64,000 nucleotides of DNA, taken from assembly GCA_030066975.1 (NCBI GenBank), contig JASJAO010000002.1:248001-312000 (forward strand). The letters run 5' to 3'. The stretch is from Henriciella sp. Lineage in GTDB: Bacteria > Pseudomonadota > Alphaproteobacteria > Caulobacterales > Hyphomonadaceae. A model generated the notes under the pieces. It made no database searches, was not told the DNA's origin, and saw only the letters and a program-made list of their open reading frames with translations. The translations under genes and the position numbers were made by a program. How positions within the stretch are numbered: position 1 is the stretch's first letter; every line of letters starts with the position of its first letter. Positions 34,775 to 43,874 of the stretch are shown piece by piece.

Positions 34775-35617
34775 TTAGCTGCGTTGGGGATCGGCCGGGT
34801 AGACGCCCAAGATCTTCAGAGACGACGAGAAAAAGCCCAACTCCTCCAGCGCAAGCTGAACCGGGCGTTGATCCGGGTGACCCTCAATCTCGGCATAGAA
34901 TTGGGTGGCGGTGAAGGCGCCATCAAGCTGGTAGCTTTCCAGCTTGGTCATATTGATCCCATTGGTCGCAAAGCCGCCAAGCGCCTTATACAGCGCAGAC
35001 GGAATATTGCGGACCTGAAACAGGAAGGCAGTGACGGTCTTGGCATCGCTGGCATCGAGATCCAGAGGGTCTGGGGCCATAATCACAAAGCGCGTGGTGT
35101 TGTGCTGGGCATCCTCAATATCGGAGGCGAGGATCTGCAGGTCATACACCTCTGCCGCCAGAGACGGAGCAATCGCGGCAACTGTCGGGTCGCCTAGTTC
35201 CGACACGTAGCGGGCCGCCCCGGCCGTGTCTGCGGCTGTAACCGGTTGAATCCCGTGCGAGCGCAAATATTCCCGGCACTGGCCGAGCGCCATGATGTGG
35301 GAATAGGCGTTCTTAACCTGGGCCAGCGTGCTGCCTTTGGGCGCCATCAGCTCAAACCGGATGCGCATAAAATGCTCGCCAATCATGTGCAGGGTCGACC
35401 GCGGCAAGAGATGGTGAATATCGCCGACCCGTCCGGCGATGGTGTTTTCAACCGGGATCATGGCGAGATCGGCTTCGCCGCTTTCAACGGCGGCGAACAC
35501 GTCTTCAAAAGTGCGGCAGGCCACCGCTTCAAAGCCCGGATAGACCGCGTTACAGGCAATATGAGAATTCGCGCCTGGCTCGCCCTGATAAGCGATTTTG
35601 CCCGTCTTTCCGGTCAT
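34775..35617 (-). CDS. pheA: Prephenate dehydratase
   Basis: 280 residues. The catalytic domain begins IAYQGEPGANSH, with the conserved Thr-Arg-Phe (NTTRFVIM) motif near 178; the C-terminal ACT domain (about 195-275, with the Glu-Ser segment KLESYQLDG) binds phenylalanine for feedback control. It makes phenylpyruvate from prephenate. Monofunctional, without chorismate mutase, as is usual in alphaproteobacteria. The divergent cytochrome c gene is its normal neighbour. Confidence 0.95.
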   Translation of the reverse strand: MTGKTGKIAYQGEPGANSHIACNAVYPGFEAVACRTFEDVFAAVESGEADLAMIPVENTIAGRVGDIHHLLPRSTLHMIGEHFMRIRFELMAPKGSTLAQVKNAYSHIMALGQCREYLRSHGIQPVTAADTAGAARYVSELGDPTVAAIAPSLAAEVYDLQILASDIEDAQHNTTRFVIMAPDPLDLDASDAKTVTAFLFQVRNIPSALYKALGGFATNGINMTKLESYQLDGAFTATQFYAEIEGHPDQRPVQLALEELGFFSSSLKILGVYPADPQRS

Positions 35618-35778
35618 TCAGGTCTATCCTTTCTGCGCCGATTGACGCGCCGCGTGCCCTGCGCGCTTTCGCCGCTGAACGACCCCCGCGCGCAATTCGC
35701 CACATCTGTCTATATTGATCGGAATGCAATAGCGTGTCAGAAGGCGCGCGCAACACTGGTTTTCAGGGGATTTGCCGC

Positions 35779-36708
35779 ATGGGTGAACTTGGCCTCAACA
35801 AGATTTTCGGCGCACTTTTAGCAGTAGGGCTTGCTGTATTGGGTCTCCGGGAACTGTCCACCATCGTTTTTGGCGGCGGTCATCATGCCCATTACGAGTA
35901 CGAATCACTCAATGCGTGGGCAGAGAAGAATTTTGCCTATCGCGTGAATATCGCCGAATCCGGTGCTGGCGGTGAGGTGATTGAAGAGGTTTATGATCTG
36001 GGCCTGCTGCTGGCGAGCGCGGACATCGCGCGCGGTGAGCGCAGCTTTAGAGCCAAGTGTGCGACCTGTCACACGATTGAAGAGGGCGGCGCCAACGGCA
36101 CCGGGCCAAACCTGTATCGAAGCCTTTTCGTGCCCAAGCAGCATGTTGAAGGGTTCAACTATTCCGGCGCACTGGCGGCTGTTGGCGGCGAGTGGACCTA
36201 TGAGGCCATGGATGACTGGCTGCGTGCGCCGGGTCGCTATGCCCGCGGCACCAGCATGGCCTTTGCTGGCCTGAACCGGGATGATGAGCGCGCGAATGTC
36301 ATCGCTTATCTGACGTCCTACACGCCGGAAGCACCGGCTTTCCCTGAGCCTCTGCCTGCCGTGGATGAAGCTGTTGTCGAAAGCGCAGAAGGTGACGAGG
36401 CTGCCACGGATGCGGCAGTGATCGACGCGGGCGCTGAGGCCGTAGACGCGGTTGAAGCCGTTATTGAAGAGGCTGTCGAGCCGGAAGCTCCAACTGCAGA
36501 AACCGCCATCGATGCCGTTGTGGAAGATGCAACGGAGGCCGCTGAGGCGACCGAAACGTCGGTTATCGAAACGGTCACCGACGCCGTTGACGAGGCTTCA
36601 GATGCTGCAGACGCAGCTGTCGAGGATATCACCGGCGATATTGTTGAGGATGTGACTGAGGCTGCGGAAGACGCAGTTGAGGCACCGGAAACGGGCGGCG
36701 AGAACTAG
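35779..36708 (+). CDS. Membrane-anchored class I cytochrome c (CycM-like) with long acidic C-terminal tail
   Basis: 309 residues from ATG 35779; the MGELGLNKIFGAL start matches the conserved N-terminus of this family. A membrane anchor occupies about residues 7-30. The heme-binding CATCH is C94-A-T-C97-H98 and M160 (RGTSMAFAGL) is the distal ligand. The cytochrome domain ends near residue 185. The remaining 120 residues are low-complexity, rich in Ala, Glu, Asp, Val and Thr, with repeated units like AVDAVEAVIEEAVE; typical family members stop near 180-200. The core carries electrons from the bc1 complex to an oxidase; the tail has no known role. Confidence 0.9.
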   Translation: MGELGLNKIFGALLAVGLAVLGLRELSTIVFGGGHHAHYEYESLNAWAEKNFAYRVNIAESGAGGEVIEEVYDLGLLLASADIARGERSFRAKCATCHTIEEGGANGTGPNLYRSLFVPKQHVEGFNYSGALAAVGGEWTYEAMDDWLRAPGRYARGTSMAFAGLNRDDERANVIAYLTSYTPEAPAFPEPLPAVDEAVVESAEGDEAATDAAVIDAGAEAVDAVEAVIEEAVEPEAPTAETAIDAVVEDATEAAEATETSVIETVTDAVDEASDAADAAVEDITGDIVEDVTEAAEDAVEAPETGGEN

Positions 36709-37556
36709 GTTTTCAGCCAGTCGGGCACCAGCCCGATTGAAGCAGACAGCTTCACCCGGCGCGCGCCGACCGGCTCGCCATATTGGCTCGCTATCCGCTC
36801 GATTGATCCGGCAAGAGGTTCGGCCGCAACCGCCATGTGAAACCCGTTTCCGTGCAGCAGGGTCTTGTCATCCAGCATGATCCCGACATGGCCTTTCCAG
36901 AAGACCAGGTCATTGCGCTGCAGAGCCCCCGGGCGTTGCCAGTCCTCAATCGGGTCACCGGCCCAGGCCCCCTGCATATCGCTGTCGCGCGGCAAGGTGA
37001 TGTTGCAGGCCGCAAAAGCCTGTTGGATTAGGCCAGAGCAATCTATGCCGAGACTTTCGCGTCCGCCCCAAAGATAGGGCGTATGCAGATAGCGCTCGGC
37101 CACAGCGGCGGGGTCTGATTCATAGATATCAACTGGGCTCAGCTGATCTTCATACACCCATCCGGCGCGGGCGCATTTGAGGAACCGCCCTTCGCGTTCC
37201 TCCTCGCTGACCATCAGGCCGCCGAGGCTGATGAGATAGCGCGGGGCTGATTTGATCGACGGACGCGGATAGACGTAGAGGCGGAGCGCCCTAACGCGAT
37301 GTGTTGGGGCCAAGGCCGGGGCGGACAGCGCCTCCATCAGCGCCCATCCGACATAACGGTCTTGTACGCTTTGAACGAGGCCGAACTCGCCCTCTTCATG
37401 GTGCAATACGACATGTTGGCCATGCAGCGCTTGCGAGGCCATTTCAGCATCAGGCTCCGGGTCTTTGCGCAGTGCGACAATCCCCGCCGTGACCTGCATA
37501 AGGGTGCGCTCGCCGCCATCCGGCAAGGTCAACCTTGGGTCGTCGAACTCTGGCAT
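36705..37556 (-). CDS. NlpC/P60-family cell-wall peptidase
   Basis: 283 residues from ATG 37556 (AGGAG 8 bases upstream). The N-terminal part (about 20-140) is the SH3-like region common in this group. The catalytic NlpC/P60 domain holds C173 (IDCSGL), H223 (GHVGIML) and H235 (LLHGNG), all in place. No signal peptide is evident, so the export route is unclear. The stop overlaps the cytochrome stop by 4 bases in convergent orientation. Likely cuts peptide bonds of peptidoglycan or of recycled muropeptides. Confidence 0.88.
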   Translation of the reverse strand: MPEFDDPRLTLPDGGERTLMQVTAGIVALRKDPEPDAEMASQALHGQHVVLHHEEGEFGLVQSVQDRYVGWALMEALSAPALAPTHRVRALRLYVYPRPSIKSAPRYLISLGGLMVSEEEREGRFLKCARAGWVYEDQLSPVDIYESDPAAVAERYLHTPYLWGGRESLGIDCSGLIQQAFAACNITLPRDSDMQGAWAGDPIEDWQRPGALQRNDLVFWKGHVGIMLDDKTLLHGNGFHMAVAAEPLAGSIERIASQYGEPVGARRVKLSASIGLVPDWLKT

Positions 37557-37606
37557 CGCGCACTCCTGATCAGCGCCGCTATACAATCAGAGTGCTAAGG
37601 CCTTGT

Positions 37607-37987
37607 TTAGGCAACGGCGCGATTTTTCTCAGGCATGACACCATCGGCAATGTTGCCGGCCTCTGCTGCGAGGATGTTGGCGCCAAAGGTGCGCAGCCAG
37701 GTCATACCTTCCACGGTACGCTCAATCAGAACGCTGCGAAGGTCATTTTCGTCCGGAACCCGCCTGATGAAGCCGGCCCGTTCGAGCACGTCGAGCGCCC
37801 GTGTGACAGCTGGTTTGGCGATCTTCAGCTCAGACGACAGACCACGAACCGTGTGCGGCCCAGACGTCAGGGCGACCGTCATCAACACAGCCTGTTGGCG
37901 CGCGGTCATGTCTGACTCGTCGCTGCGCACATAAGCGGTCAGGGCCCGTCGCCAGAGTTCAAGCGCCTGTCTTTGCGTCATCGCCAT
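37607..37987 (-). CDS. MarR-family transcriptional regulator
   Basis: 126 residues. The winged helix region is plain: TVRGLSSELKIAKPAVTRALDVLERAGFIRRVPDENDLRSVLIERT. The conserved Asp and Arg of the wing are kept. No palindrome is obvious in its own upstream region. The target is unknown; it lies 20 codons-worth of bases upstream of the NlpC/P60 gene on the same strand (51 bases), so it may control that gene or be co-transcribed. Confidence 0.9.
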   Translation of the reverse strand: MAMTQRQALELWRRALTAYVRSDESDMTARQQAVLMTVALTSGPHTVRGLSSELKIAKPAVTRALDVLERAGFIRRVPDENDLRSVLIERTVEGMTWLRTFGANILAAEAGNIADGVMPEKNRAVA

Positions 37988-38091
37988 ATCAGCACCTCTT
38001 CGTCTTTTGTTAACGAATCAGAATCCGATTTGCATGACGCGTAAAGAGTCCAGAACAATTATTAGGTGTGGATAACTTCCCCTGACGGCAT

Positions 38092-38130
38092 GACGCCGCC
38101 CCGAAAACCGGAACAGCGTCAGGCGGCGTT
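38092..38130 (-). terminator. Possible hairpin terminator downstream of serA
   Basis: GACGCCGCC (38092-38100) and GGCGGCGTT (38122-38130) can pair, with a 21-base loop. It is 18 bases past the serA stop on the minus strand. The T run expected of an intrinsic terminator is missing. Confidence 0.35.
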
Positions 38131-38147
38131 ACCCTCGGGCTCCGGCG

Positions 38148-39746
38148 TTAAAAGTGCAGCACTTTCGCATATCGGACGTGGGGCAAATCTTTCAGTCGAT
38201 CAGTGAATTCAGCCGGGGGCAGACTGTCAATTCCGACCAGGGCAATCGCTTCGCCTCCGGCGTCAGAGCGCCCGAGATGGAAGGTCGCGATGTTGACCTC
38301 GAGATCACCCAGCATCGACCCCAAAGCGCCAATAAAGCCGGGTTTGTCGAGATTGTTGACGTAGAGGACCGTCTGCGAAAAGTCGCCCTCAAGCGCCATG
38401 CCTTTCACCTCGACGATGCGCGGTTGGCCTGCGATCAGCGTCCCCGCCAGCGAGCGCCAGCCGGGCTCGGGATCGTTTTCGGTGCGCTTGGTCAGCACTT
38501 TGATACGGATGAGGCTGTCATAGATGGGGCTGTCTTCGGTCTTGGTTTCAGACAGTTTCACGCCACTGTCAGCAAGAATGGCCGGGGCTGAGACCATGTT
38601 CACATCGCCGCGCGAGGCCCGCAGCAAACCAGCCAAGGCGGCGGCGGTGAGCGGCTTGCGATTGAGGTCGGACACCTCGCCTTCATACTCAATGACCACT
38701 TCTTCAAATCCATAGTCACTGATCTGACCGGCAAACAGGCCGAGCTTCTCTGCCAGAACGGCAAACGGTTTCAGGCGCGGGGCCTCGTCCGCGGTGATCG
38801 ACGGCATGTTCAACGCATTGGTAACCGCGCCGGTGAGCAGATAGTCGCTCATCTGTTCGGCGACCTGTAGGGCGACGTTTTCCTGAGCTTCTGTGGTGGC
38901 GGCGCCGAGATGCGGGGTTGCGATAAAGTTCTTCGCGCCGAACAGGACGTTGTCCTTAGCGGGCTCTGAGGCGAAGACATCAAAGGCCGCGGCGCCGATA
39001 TGGCCGGTTTCGAGACCTTCGGCGACTGCGGCTTCATCCACCAGACCACCGCGGGCGCAATTGACCAGGATGACGCCGGACTTGGTCTTGGCGAGGGCTT
39101 CTCTGGAGAGGATATTCGCTGTCGCTTCGGTCTTGGGGACGTGCAGTGTGATGACGTCGGCGCGGGTCAGCATCGTGTCGAGGTCGGGCGCTTTCTCAAC
39201 ACCAAGCTCGAGCGCGCGTTCTTCGGTCAGGAATGGATCATAGGCCAGCACTTTCATGGTGAGGCCTTTGGCGCGTTCAGCGACACGCGCGCCGATATTG
39301 CCGCACCCGATCAGGCCGAGCGTCTTGTAGGACAGCTCTGTGCCCATGAAGGCTTTCTTCGGCCAGTCGCCGGCCTGCGTTCCGGCATTGGCCGCCGGGA
39401 TTTGACGCGCAGCAGCGAACATCATGGCGATCGCGTGCTCCGCTGTGGTGACCGCGTTTCCGAACGGGGTGTTCATCACGACCACGCCTTTGGCAGTGGC
39501 AGCCTTGATATCGATATTGTCGACCCCGATCCCGGCGCGGCCAATCACTTTCAGATTGGACGCCGCCGCAATCACATCTGCATTCGGTTTACAGGCAGAG
39601 CGAACGACGAGGCCGTCATAGTCGGGGATGGCTGCGATCAGTTCTTCGGTATTGAGGCCGGTCTTGATCTCGGTTTCGATCCCGCGGGCTTTGAAAATCT
39701 CAACCGCGGCAGGGGCGAGCGTATCGCCGATAAGGACTTTAGGCAT
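38148..39746 (-). CDS. serA: D-3-phosphoglycerate dehydrogenase
   Basis: 532 residues from ATG 39746 (a GTG two codons earlier at 39752 is possible). N-terminal substrate and NAD-binding domains hold the [15 protein letters not shown] dinucleotide fold and the catalytic His in [14 protein letters not shown]. An intervening domain and a C-terminal ACT domain complete the long, type 1-like form. It makes the first committed step to serine. It sits downstream of serC with a REP-like element between. Confidence 0.97.
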   Translation of the reverse strand: MPKVLIGDTLAPAAVEIFKARGIETEIKTGLNTEELIAAIPDYDGLVVRSACKPNADVIAAASNLKVIGRAGIGVDNIDIKAATAKGVVVMNTPFGNAVTTAEHAIAMMFAAARQIPAANAGTQAGDWPKKAFMGTELSYKTLGLIGCGNIGARVAERAKGLTMKVLAYDPFLTEERALELGVEKAPDLDTMLTRADVITLHVPKTEATANILSREALAKTKSGVILVNCARGGLVDEAAVAEGLETGHIGAAAFDVFASEPAKDNVLFGAKNFIATPHLGAATTEAQENVALQVAEQMSDYLLTGAVTNALNMPSITADEAPRLKPFAVLAEKLGLFAGQISDYGFEEVVIEYEGEVSDLNRKPLTAAALAGLLRASRGDVNMVSAPAILADSGVKLSETKTEDSPIYDSLIRIKVLTKRTENDPEPGWRSLAGTLIAGQPRIVEVKGMALEGDFSQTVLYVNNLDKPGFIGALGSMLGDLEVNIATFHLGRSDAGGEAIALVGIDSLPPAEFTDRLKDLPHVRYAKVLHF

Positions 39747-39770
39747 TTTCACAATTTTCTTTTCTATGTC

Positions 39771-39855
39771 CGCTCATCCCCGCATAGGCGGGGATCTTTT
39801 GCGGTCGGTTGAAGACGTTGAAGACGCGAGATCCCCGCCTATGCGGGGATGAGCG
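39771..39855. repeat. Long inverted repeat (REP/BIME-like) between serC and serA
   Basis: Two exact 27-bp arms in opposite orientation, 39771-39797 and 39829-39855, are separated by 31 bases. Each arm itself contains ATCCCCGC-(4)-GCGGGGAT, so a strong cruciform or a nested RNA hairpin is possible. The flanks GTCCGC and GCGGAC extend the symmetry imperfectly. The core resembles REP elements common between genes in many proteobacteria. It may reduce read-through from serC to serA or protect mRNA ends. Confidence 0.85.
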
Positions 39856-39866
39856 AGAGGCGGACG

Positions 39867-41033
39867 CTAGATCGCCGCGAGTTCCTGTGCGAAGGCCCAG
39901 TCGAGCCACGGCGTCAGTTTGGCGACATCGCTTGGCTCCACCGTGGCACCGCACCAGATGCGCAGACCCGGAGGCGCTTTGGCATAGGCGGCCGCGTCGA
40001 AACAGGCATCCTCAGCTTCCAGGCGCTTCATCATGCGCTTGACGAAATCGCGTTGGGCCCCCTCGTCCATCTTGGCGACCTGGGGATGGGCGATCTTGAA
40101 AGTGACGCCGGTGTTTGAGCGCACCTCGGCATCCGGGCAGAGAAACTCGACCCAATCGGTCTCGGCTTCCCACTTGGTCAGAATGTCGAGCGACTGATCA
40201 GACCGGGCTTTTAGAGCCTGATACCCGCCAATCTCTTCGGCCCAGTCGAGGGCTTTCAGATAATCTTCGGTCGCCAGCATGGACGGTGTGTTGATCGTCG
40301 CGCCTTCGAACAGTGCCTCGTTCAGCTTGCCGCCTTTGGTCATGCGGAACAGCTTTGGCAGCGGGCGTGCGGGCTTGTAACCTTCCAAACGCGCGACGGC
40401 ATTTGGCGACAGGATCAGCATGCCGTGAGCGGCTTCCCCGCCGAGCACTTTCTGCCAGCTATAAGTGACGACATCGAGTTTCTCCCACTCAATGTCCTGG
40501 GCAAACACAGCTGAGGTCGCGTCGCAAATGACCACGCGGTCCGGGTTGGGCTTGATCCAGTCTGCATTCGGGACCCGGACACCAGATGTCGTGCCGTTCC
40601 AGGTGAAGACGATATCGGCATCGTCGCGGGCCTTGTCGAACTCCGGCAGGACGCCATAGTCGCCTGTGTGAATGTTGCAGTCTGGCAGCTGTAGCTCGTT
40701 CACCGCATCGGTGACCCAATCCTTGCCGAAGCTTTCCCAGGCAAAGATATCGGTGCCGCGACAGCCGAGCATGGACCACATGCACATTTCCACCGCGCCG
40801 GTATCTGACGCCGGAACGATCGCCACGCGATAACCGTCTGGCAGACCGAGAATGTCTTTTGTGCGCTCAATGGCCTGCTTCAGTTTGGCTTTCGCCAGCG
40901 CTGAGCGGTGCGAGCGTCCAAAGGCGGTTGAGTCGAGTTGTTGCAGGGAAAATCCGGGGCGCTTTGCGGTGGGTCCGGAAGAAAAATGCGGACACGCAGG
41001 GCGTACGTCCGGTTTAACGGCGTCATATGGCAT
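39867..41033 (-). CDS. serC: Phosphoserine aminotransferase
   Basis: 388 residues. Fold type I PLP enzyme of the alphaproteobacterial SerC form: PLP Lys is K195 (YSWQKVLGGEAAHG), the Asp preceding the pyridine nitrogen contact (ICDATSAVFAQD) is near residue 171, and the TWNGTTSGVR segment is conserved. It converts 3-phosphohydroxypyruvate to phosphoserine. Downstream serA provides the preceding reaction. Confidence 0.96.
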   Translation of the reverse strand: MPYDAVKPDVRPACPHFSSGPTAKRPGFSLQQLDSTAFGRSHRSALAKAKLKQAIERTKDILGLPDGYRVAIVPASDTGAVEMCMWSMLGCRGTDIFAWESFGKDWVTDAVNELQLPDCNIHTGDYGVLPEFDKARDDADIVFTWNGTTSGVRVPNADWIKPNPDRVVICDATSAVFAQDIEWEKLDVVTYSWQKVLGGEAAHGMLILSPNAVARLEGYKPARPLPKLFRMTKGGKLNEALFEGATINTPSMLATEDYLKALDWAEEIGGYQALKARSDQSLDILTKWEAETDWVEFLCPDAEVRSNTGVTFKIAHPQVAKMDEGAQRDFVKRMMKRLEAEDACFDAAAYAKAPPGLRIWCGATVEPSDVAKLTPWLDWAFAQELAAI

Positions 41034-41044
41034 CTGTTTTTACT

Positions 41045-41062
41045 CCTATCCTTACAGATAGG
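41045..41062 (-). other. Hairpin in serC leader
   Basis: CCTATC and GATAGG (perfect 6-bp arms, 6-base loop) fold a hairpin just upstream of the serC ribosome-binding region, next to a second GC-rich stem (GGCTGGCC duplicated around CCCCCGTTGGGG). Alphaproteobacterial serC genes are known to carry a conserved 5' RNA motif (serC motif); I cannot confirm that this leader matches its consensus. Confidence 0.35.
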
Positions 41063-41190
41063 CTGGCCCCCGTTGGGGAGGGCTGGCCCGGCGCCGCTAT
41101 GGCACGGATTGAGCCATGGTGCAAAATATGATTCTGCAAAGCAGCTGAATTTTATGTGAGGCGGTCTCTCTGGGGCCTAGATCTGCCGCG

Positions 41191-42093
41191 CTATTTGTCG
41201 ATCTCATCGCGGTAGACGAGGCGAAAGCCGACATGGGAGGCAGAGAAATTGACCTCGCTGTCGTGGCGAGCGCTGGGCCGGTAACGGCGACAGAAATTCT
41301 CGGCGCACAGAAACGAACCGCCTTTCATGATGCCAAACAGGGCCGACGGCGCGTGGCCCTTAACCAGCTCCCAGACATTGCCGGTCATATCATAGAGGCC
41401 GTAACCATTGGGCGCATAGCATCCGACCGGCGCGCTGCCATCAAAGCCGTCATGCGTGGTATTGGCCACCGGAAACAGACCCTGCCACGTGTTCGCGCGC
41501 GGCTGATCGGTCTTGTCCGGCGGGGTGTCGCCCCATTCATAGCGCGCGCCGTCAAGGCCGCCGCGGGCGGCATATTCCCACTCTGCCTCGGTCGGCAAGT
41601 CTCCCCCCGCCCAGGCTGCATAGGCCTCAGCGTCGGCATAGGTCATGTGAACCACGGGATGGTCCATACGGTTGTCGATTGAAGAGCCCGGCCCTTCTGG
41701 CGCGCGCCAATAGGCGCCTTCGACGAATTTCCAGGGCGCGCGTCCGCCGACGAAGACCGCAGAGCCAGCGGTCAGGAGCTCGGGCGGAATACCCGGATTG
41801 TCTTCCGGCTTTGGTTTGGTCTCAACGGTTGTGACATAGCCGGTCGCCTCGACAAAGGCACTGAACTGGCGATTGGTCACCTCATGTGCGTCCATGCGGA
41901 ACGGGCCGGTCTCGACCTCGCGTACCGGCGCTTCTTCACGATACGCCTCGTTCGAGCCCATCGCGAACACGCCGCCCGGCAGGGCAACAGGGTCAGGCGA
42001 TGTGGTCAGGCAGGATTCGGGCTGGGCCTGCGCGGTTTGGCTGATCAAACCAAAGCAAAGCGCCAGCGGCACAAATGAGCATCTCAACGGCAT
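41191..42093 (-). CDS. Exported formylglycine-generating enzyme (SUMF1/FGE) homologue
   Basis: 300 residues with an N-terminal signal peptide (hydrophobic residues about 5-22, cleavage after AQA). The FGE-sulfatase domain covers the mature protein: PVVHMTYADAEAYAAWAGG, LPTEAEWEYAARGG, GLYDMTGNVWELVK and VGFRLVY blocks are all present. Near the end, GGSFLC-AENF-C (C263 and C268) aligns with the two catalytic copper-binding cysteines of true FGE, which many SUMF1-domain relatives lack. True FGE converts a Cys of arylsulfatases to formylglycine. No sulfatase gene is in the window. Confidence 0.88.
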   Translation of the reverse strand: MPLRCSFVPLALCFGLISQTAQAQPESCLTTSPDPVALPGGVFAMGSNEAYREEAPVREVETGPFRMDAHEVTNRQFSAFVEATGYVTTVETKPKPEDNPGIPPELLTAGSAVFVGGRAPWKFVEGAYWRAPEGPGSSIDNRMDHPVVHMTYADAEAYAAWAGGDLPTEAEWEYAARGGLDGARYEWGDTPPDKTDQPRANTWQGLFPVANTTHDGFDGSAPVGCYAPNGYGLYDMTGNVWELVKGHAPSALFGIMKGGSFLCAENFCRRYRPSARHDSEVNFSASHVGFRLVYRDEIDK

Positions 42094-42207
42094 GGCGATA
42101 GTTTGACGGCACGCGGCATCAACACAAGACCTGTTATGCGGTCAGCCCCGATTGTCAGGCTACGCGACATCTGTAACAGTCACTCCAAACTGATTTGGGT
42201 ACACGTC

Positions 42208-43185
42208 ATGACGCGCAGTAAATCCTTATGGCTTGTGTCGGCTTTGGCTCTCACATCCTGCATGTCGGCGTCGACCGAACTCGCCGCGGGGCCGATGGAA
42301 GATCGCAGGAGCGAGATCCTGTCGGTGTTGGAGCGGCTGGACGACCGGTCGCTCACAACGGAAGAGCAGCTCAAAAACTATCTGTCAGACGCGGTGATTC
42401 TGCCGCCTGGCGAAGCGGAAATCCGCGGCAGGGAGGCGATCCGGGACCATCTCAACGGGTTTGGCACGGGTGTTGATCTGATCGCACGCCATGAGATCGT
42501 GGAGCTCGACTTCGCAGGCGAAACCGCGCTTGTCCAAGGCCGCGTCATCGGCACAGCTTCGCCCGACGGGGACCCGAACACCTACGCTTTCGAGACCAAG
42601 AACCTGATCGTGATGGAACCGGATGCCGCAGGTGCGCTCAAAATCTCGAAAGTGATCTACAATAGCGCTCCCACTGCGCCGGTCGAACCGGCCATGACGA
42701 CGGCTGAGACTGACCCGGTGCCTAATCTCAATGTCTTTTCAAAGTTTGCTGGGACCTGGACCCTGAAAGAGGACTTGTTTCAGCAGGTCTGGGATGGGGA
42801 AACGGTCGAAACGCTGACCATTGAAAATCACCTCACCACATGTGATCGGGTCAACACCGACAAAAGCGCGCTTTGTGTTGTGGATGCGGGGGACTTTGAA
42901 GGCCACATTTTCTGGGCCCAGAATGAGGAAACCAGCACATTCCATCACGTGTCGCACTTCGGTGAGCGTCGGCTCGGTGTTGGCGAAGGTCAGATGAGCG
43001 ACACTGGCGATCTCAACATCAAGATCACATTCTCAGATGAACCGACCGGCACCTATCGGATATACGACTATATCTGGATCGATGACGACACTTACGAGAT
43101 GATATCACGCCAATATCGCGCCGACGGGACAGCTACCGGCAACTGGTATGGCGGGACGTTTGTACGGGTTGAGACGTCGGACTGA
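42208..43185 (+). CDS. Lipoprotein with NTF2-like (SnoaL/DUF4440) domain and C-terminal lipocalin-like region
   Basis: 325 residues from ATG 42208, whose signal ends at a lipobox cysteine C18 (LALTSCMS). Residues about 35-160 look like an NTF2/SnoaL fold (conserved IRGREAIRDHLNGF, then ETALVQGRV). Residues about 185-325 are beta-rich with a Trp-Thr-Leu-Lys-Glu start (FAGTWTLKEDLF) and repeated aromatic strands, resembling small beta-barrel domains. The two-domain arrangement is unusual to me and the function is unknown. Upstream extension of the frame is not supported. Confidence 0.65.
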   Translation: MTRSKSLWLVSALALTSCMSASTELAAGPMEDRRSEILSVLERLDDRSLTTEEQLKNYLSDAVILPPGEAEIRGREAIRDHLNGFGTGVDLIARHEIVELDFAGETALVQGRVIGTASPDGDPNTYAFETKNLIVMEPDAAGALKISKVIYNSAPTAPVEPAMTTAETDPVPNLNVFSKFAGTWTLKEDLFQQVWDGETVETLTIENHLTTCDRVNTDKSALCVVDAGDFEGHIFWAQNEETSTFHHVSHFGERRLGVGEGQMSDTGDLNIKITFSDEPTGTYRIYDYIWIDDDTYEMISRQYRADGTATGNWYGGTFVRVETSD

Positions 43186-43229
43186 TCGCTTGGCGTCGCT
43201 GCACGACGGATTCCGCGAACGAAAACTTG

Positions 43230-43661
43230 TTAGGCCGCGACCCGTTTTGCATCTGCGCCGGGCATTTGCTCCAGCAGGAAGTCGTGGAAGCTCTCGGCAC
43301 GTTGAATGAAACGGTTAAAGGGCAGTTTTGCCTTGAACACCGCCTGTGGGGCAATGTTACAGCCGCAGCGAAGCGCGGTTTCGACCGCTGTGTCGCGCTC
43401 CGGCTGCGCCGAACAGATCGAGATCCGGTGTTTGCCCATATTGGCGACGCGAGCGATGGTCATGTCGCCGTCATGGCTGTCTGGTAGAGTGAGGTCGAGC
43501 ATGACCAGATCGAACCGTTCCAGACGCAAGCGATTTTCCGCCTCCATCAAGGTCGTCGCCAATACAAGATCGACCGGAACCCGCGCGCGCGCCGCCTTGT
43601 CTGCAGCGACCGCCAGCAATTCACACACCGGCTGATGATCTTCGACCCAGAGAACTTTCAT
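43230..43661 (-). CDS. Stand-alone response regulator receiver protein
   Basis: 143 residues, one receiver domain with the acidic pair E7-D8, phosphoacceptor D56 (LVMLDLTLP), a switch Ser (ISICSAQ) in place of Thr and a Lys in the AVFKAKLPFNRF loop. A basic C-terminal stretch of about 20 residues follows. Having Glu-Asp rather than Asp-Asp in the pocket is a common variant. No kinase gene is adjacent. Confidence 0.8.
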   Translation of the reverse strand: MKVLWVEDHQPVCELLAVAADKAARARVPVDLVLATTLMEAENRLRLERFDLVMLDLTLPDSHDGDMTIARVANMGKHRISICSAQPERDTAVETALRCGCNIAPQAVFKAKLPFNRFIQRAESFHDFLLEQMPGADAKRVAA

Positions 43662-43874
43662 TAAAACGACCTTTTTACTCTACTGATACCCCGGCGATTC
43701 TCGCCTGCCCTCTTCTGTTACCAATTTGCCACCTTAGCCTTTCGGGATGGTAAAGCAGAAATGACCAAAGTGTTGAAATTTGAAGATTTTGGCCGCTGGA
43801 TTGCATCGTCGCCAAACTTACACAATCTATGCTAGGCTGGTGCAACACTGAGCGATTCACGGGAGGCCAACAGT

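Noticed and set aside
36318-36632. Ser/Ala-rich antisense frame opposite the cytochrome tail
   Set aside because: It is the complement of a low-complexity repeat, so an open frame is expected by composition alone.
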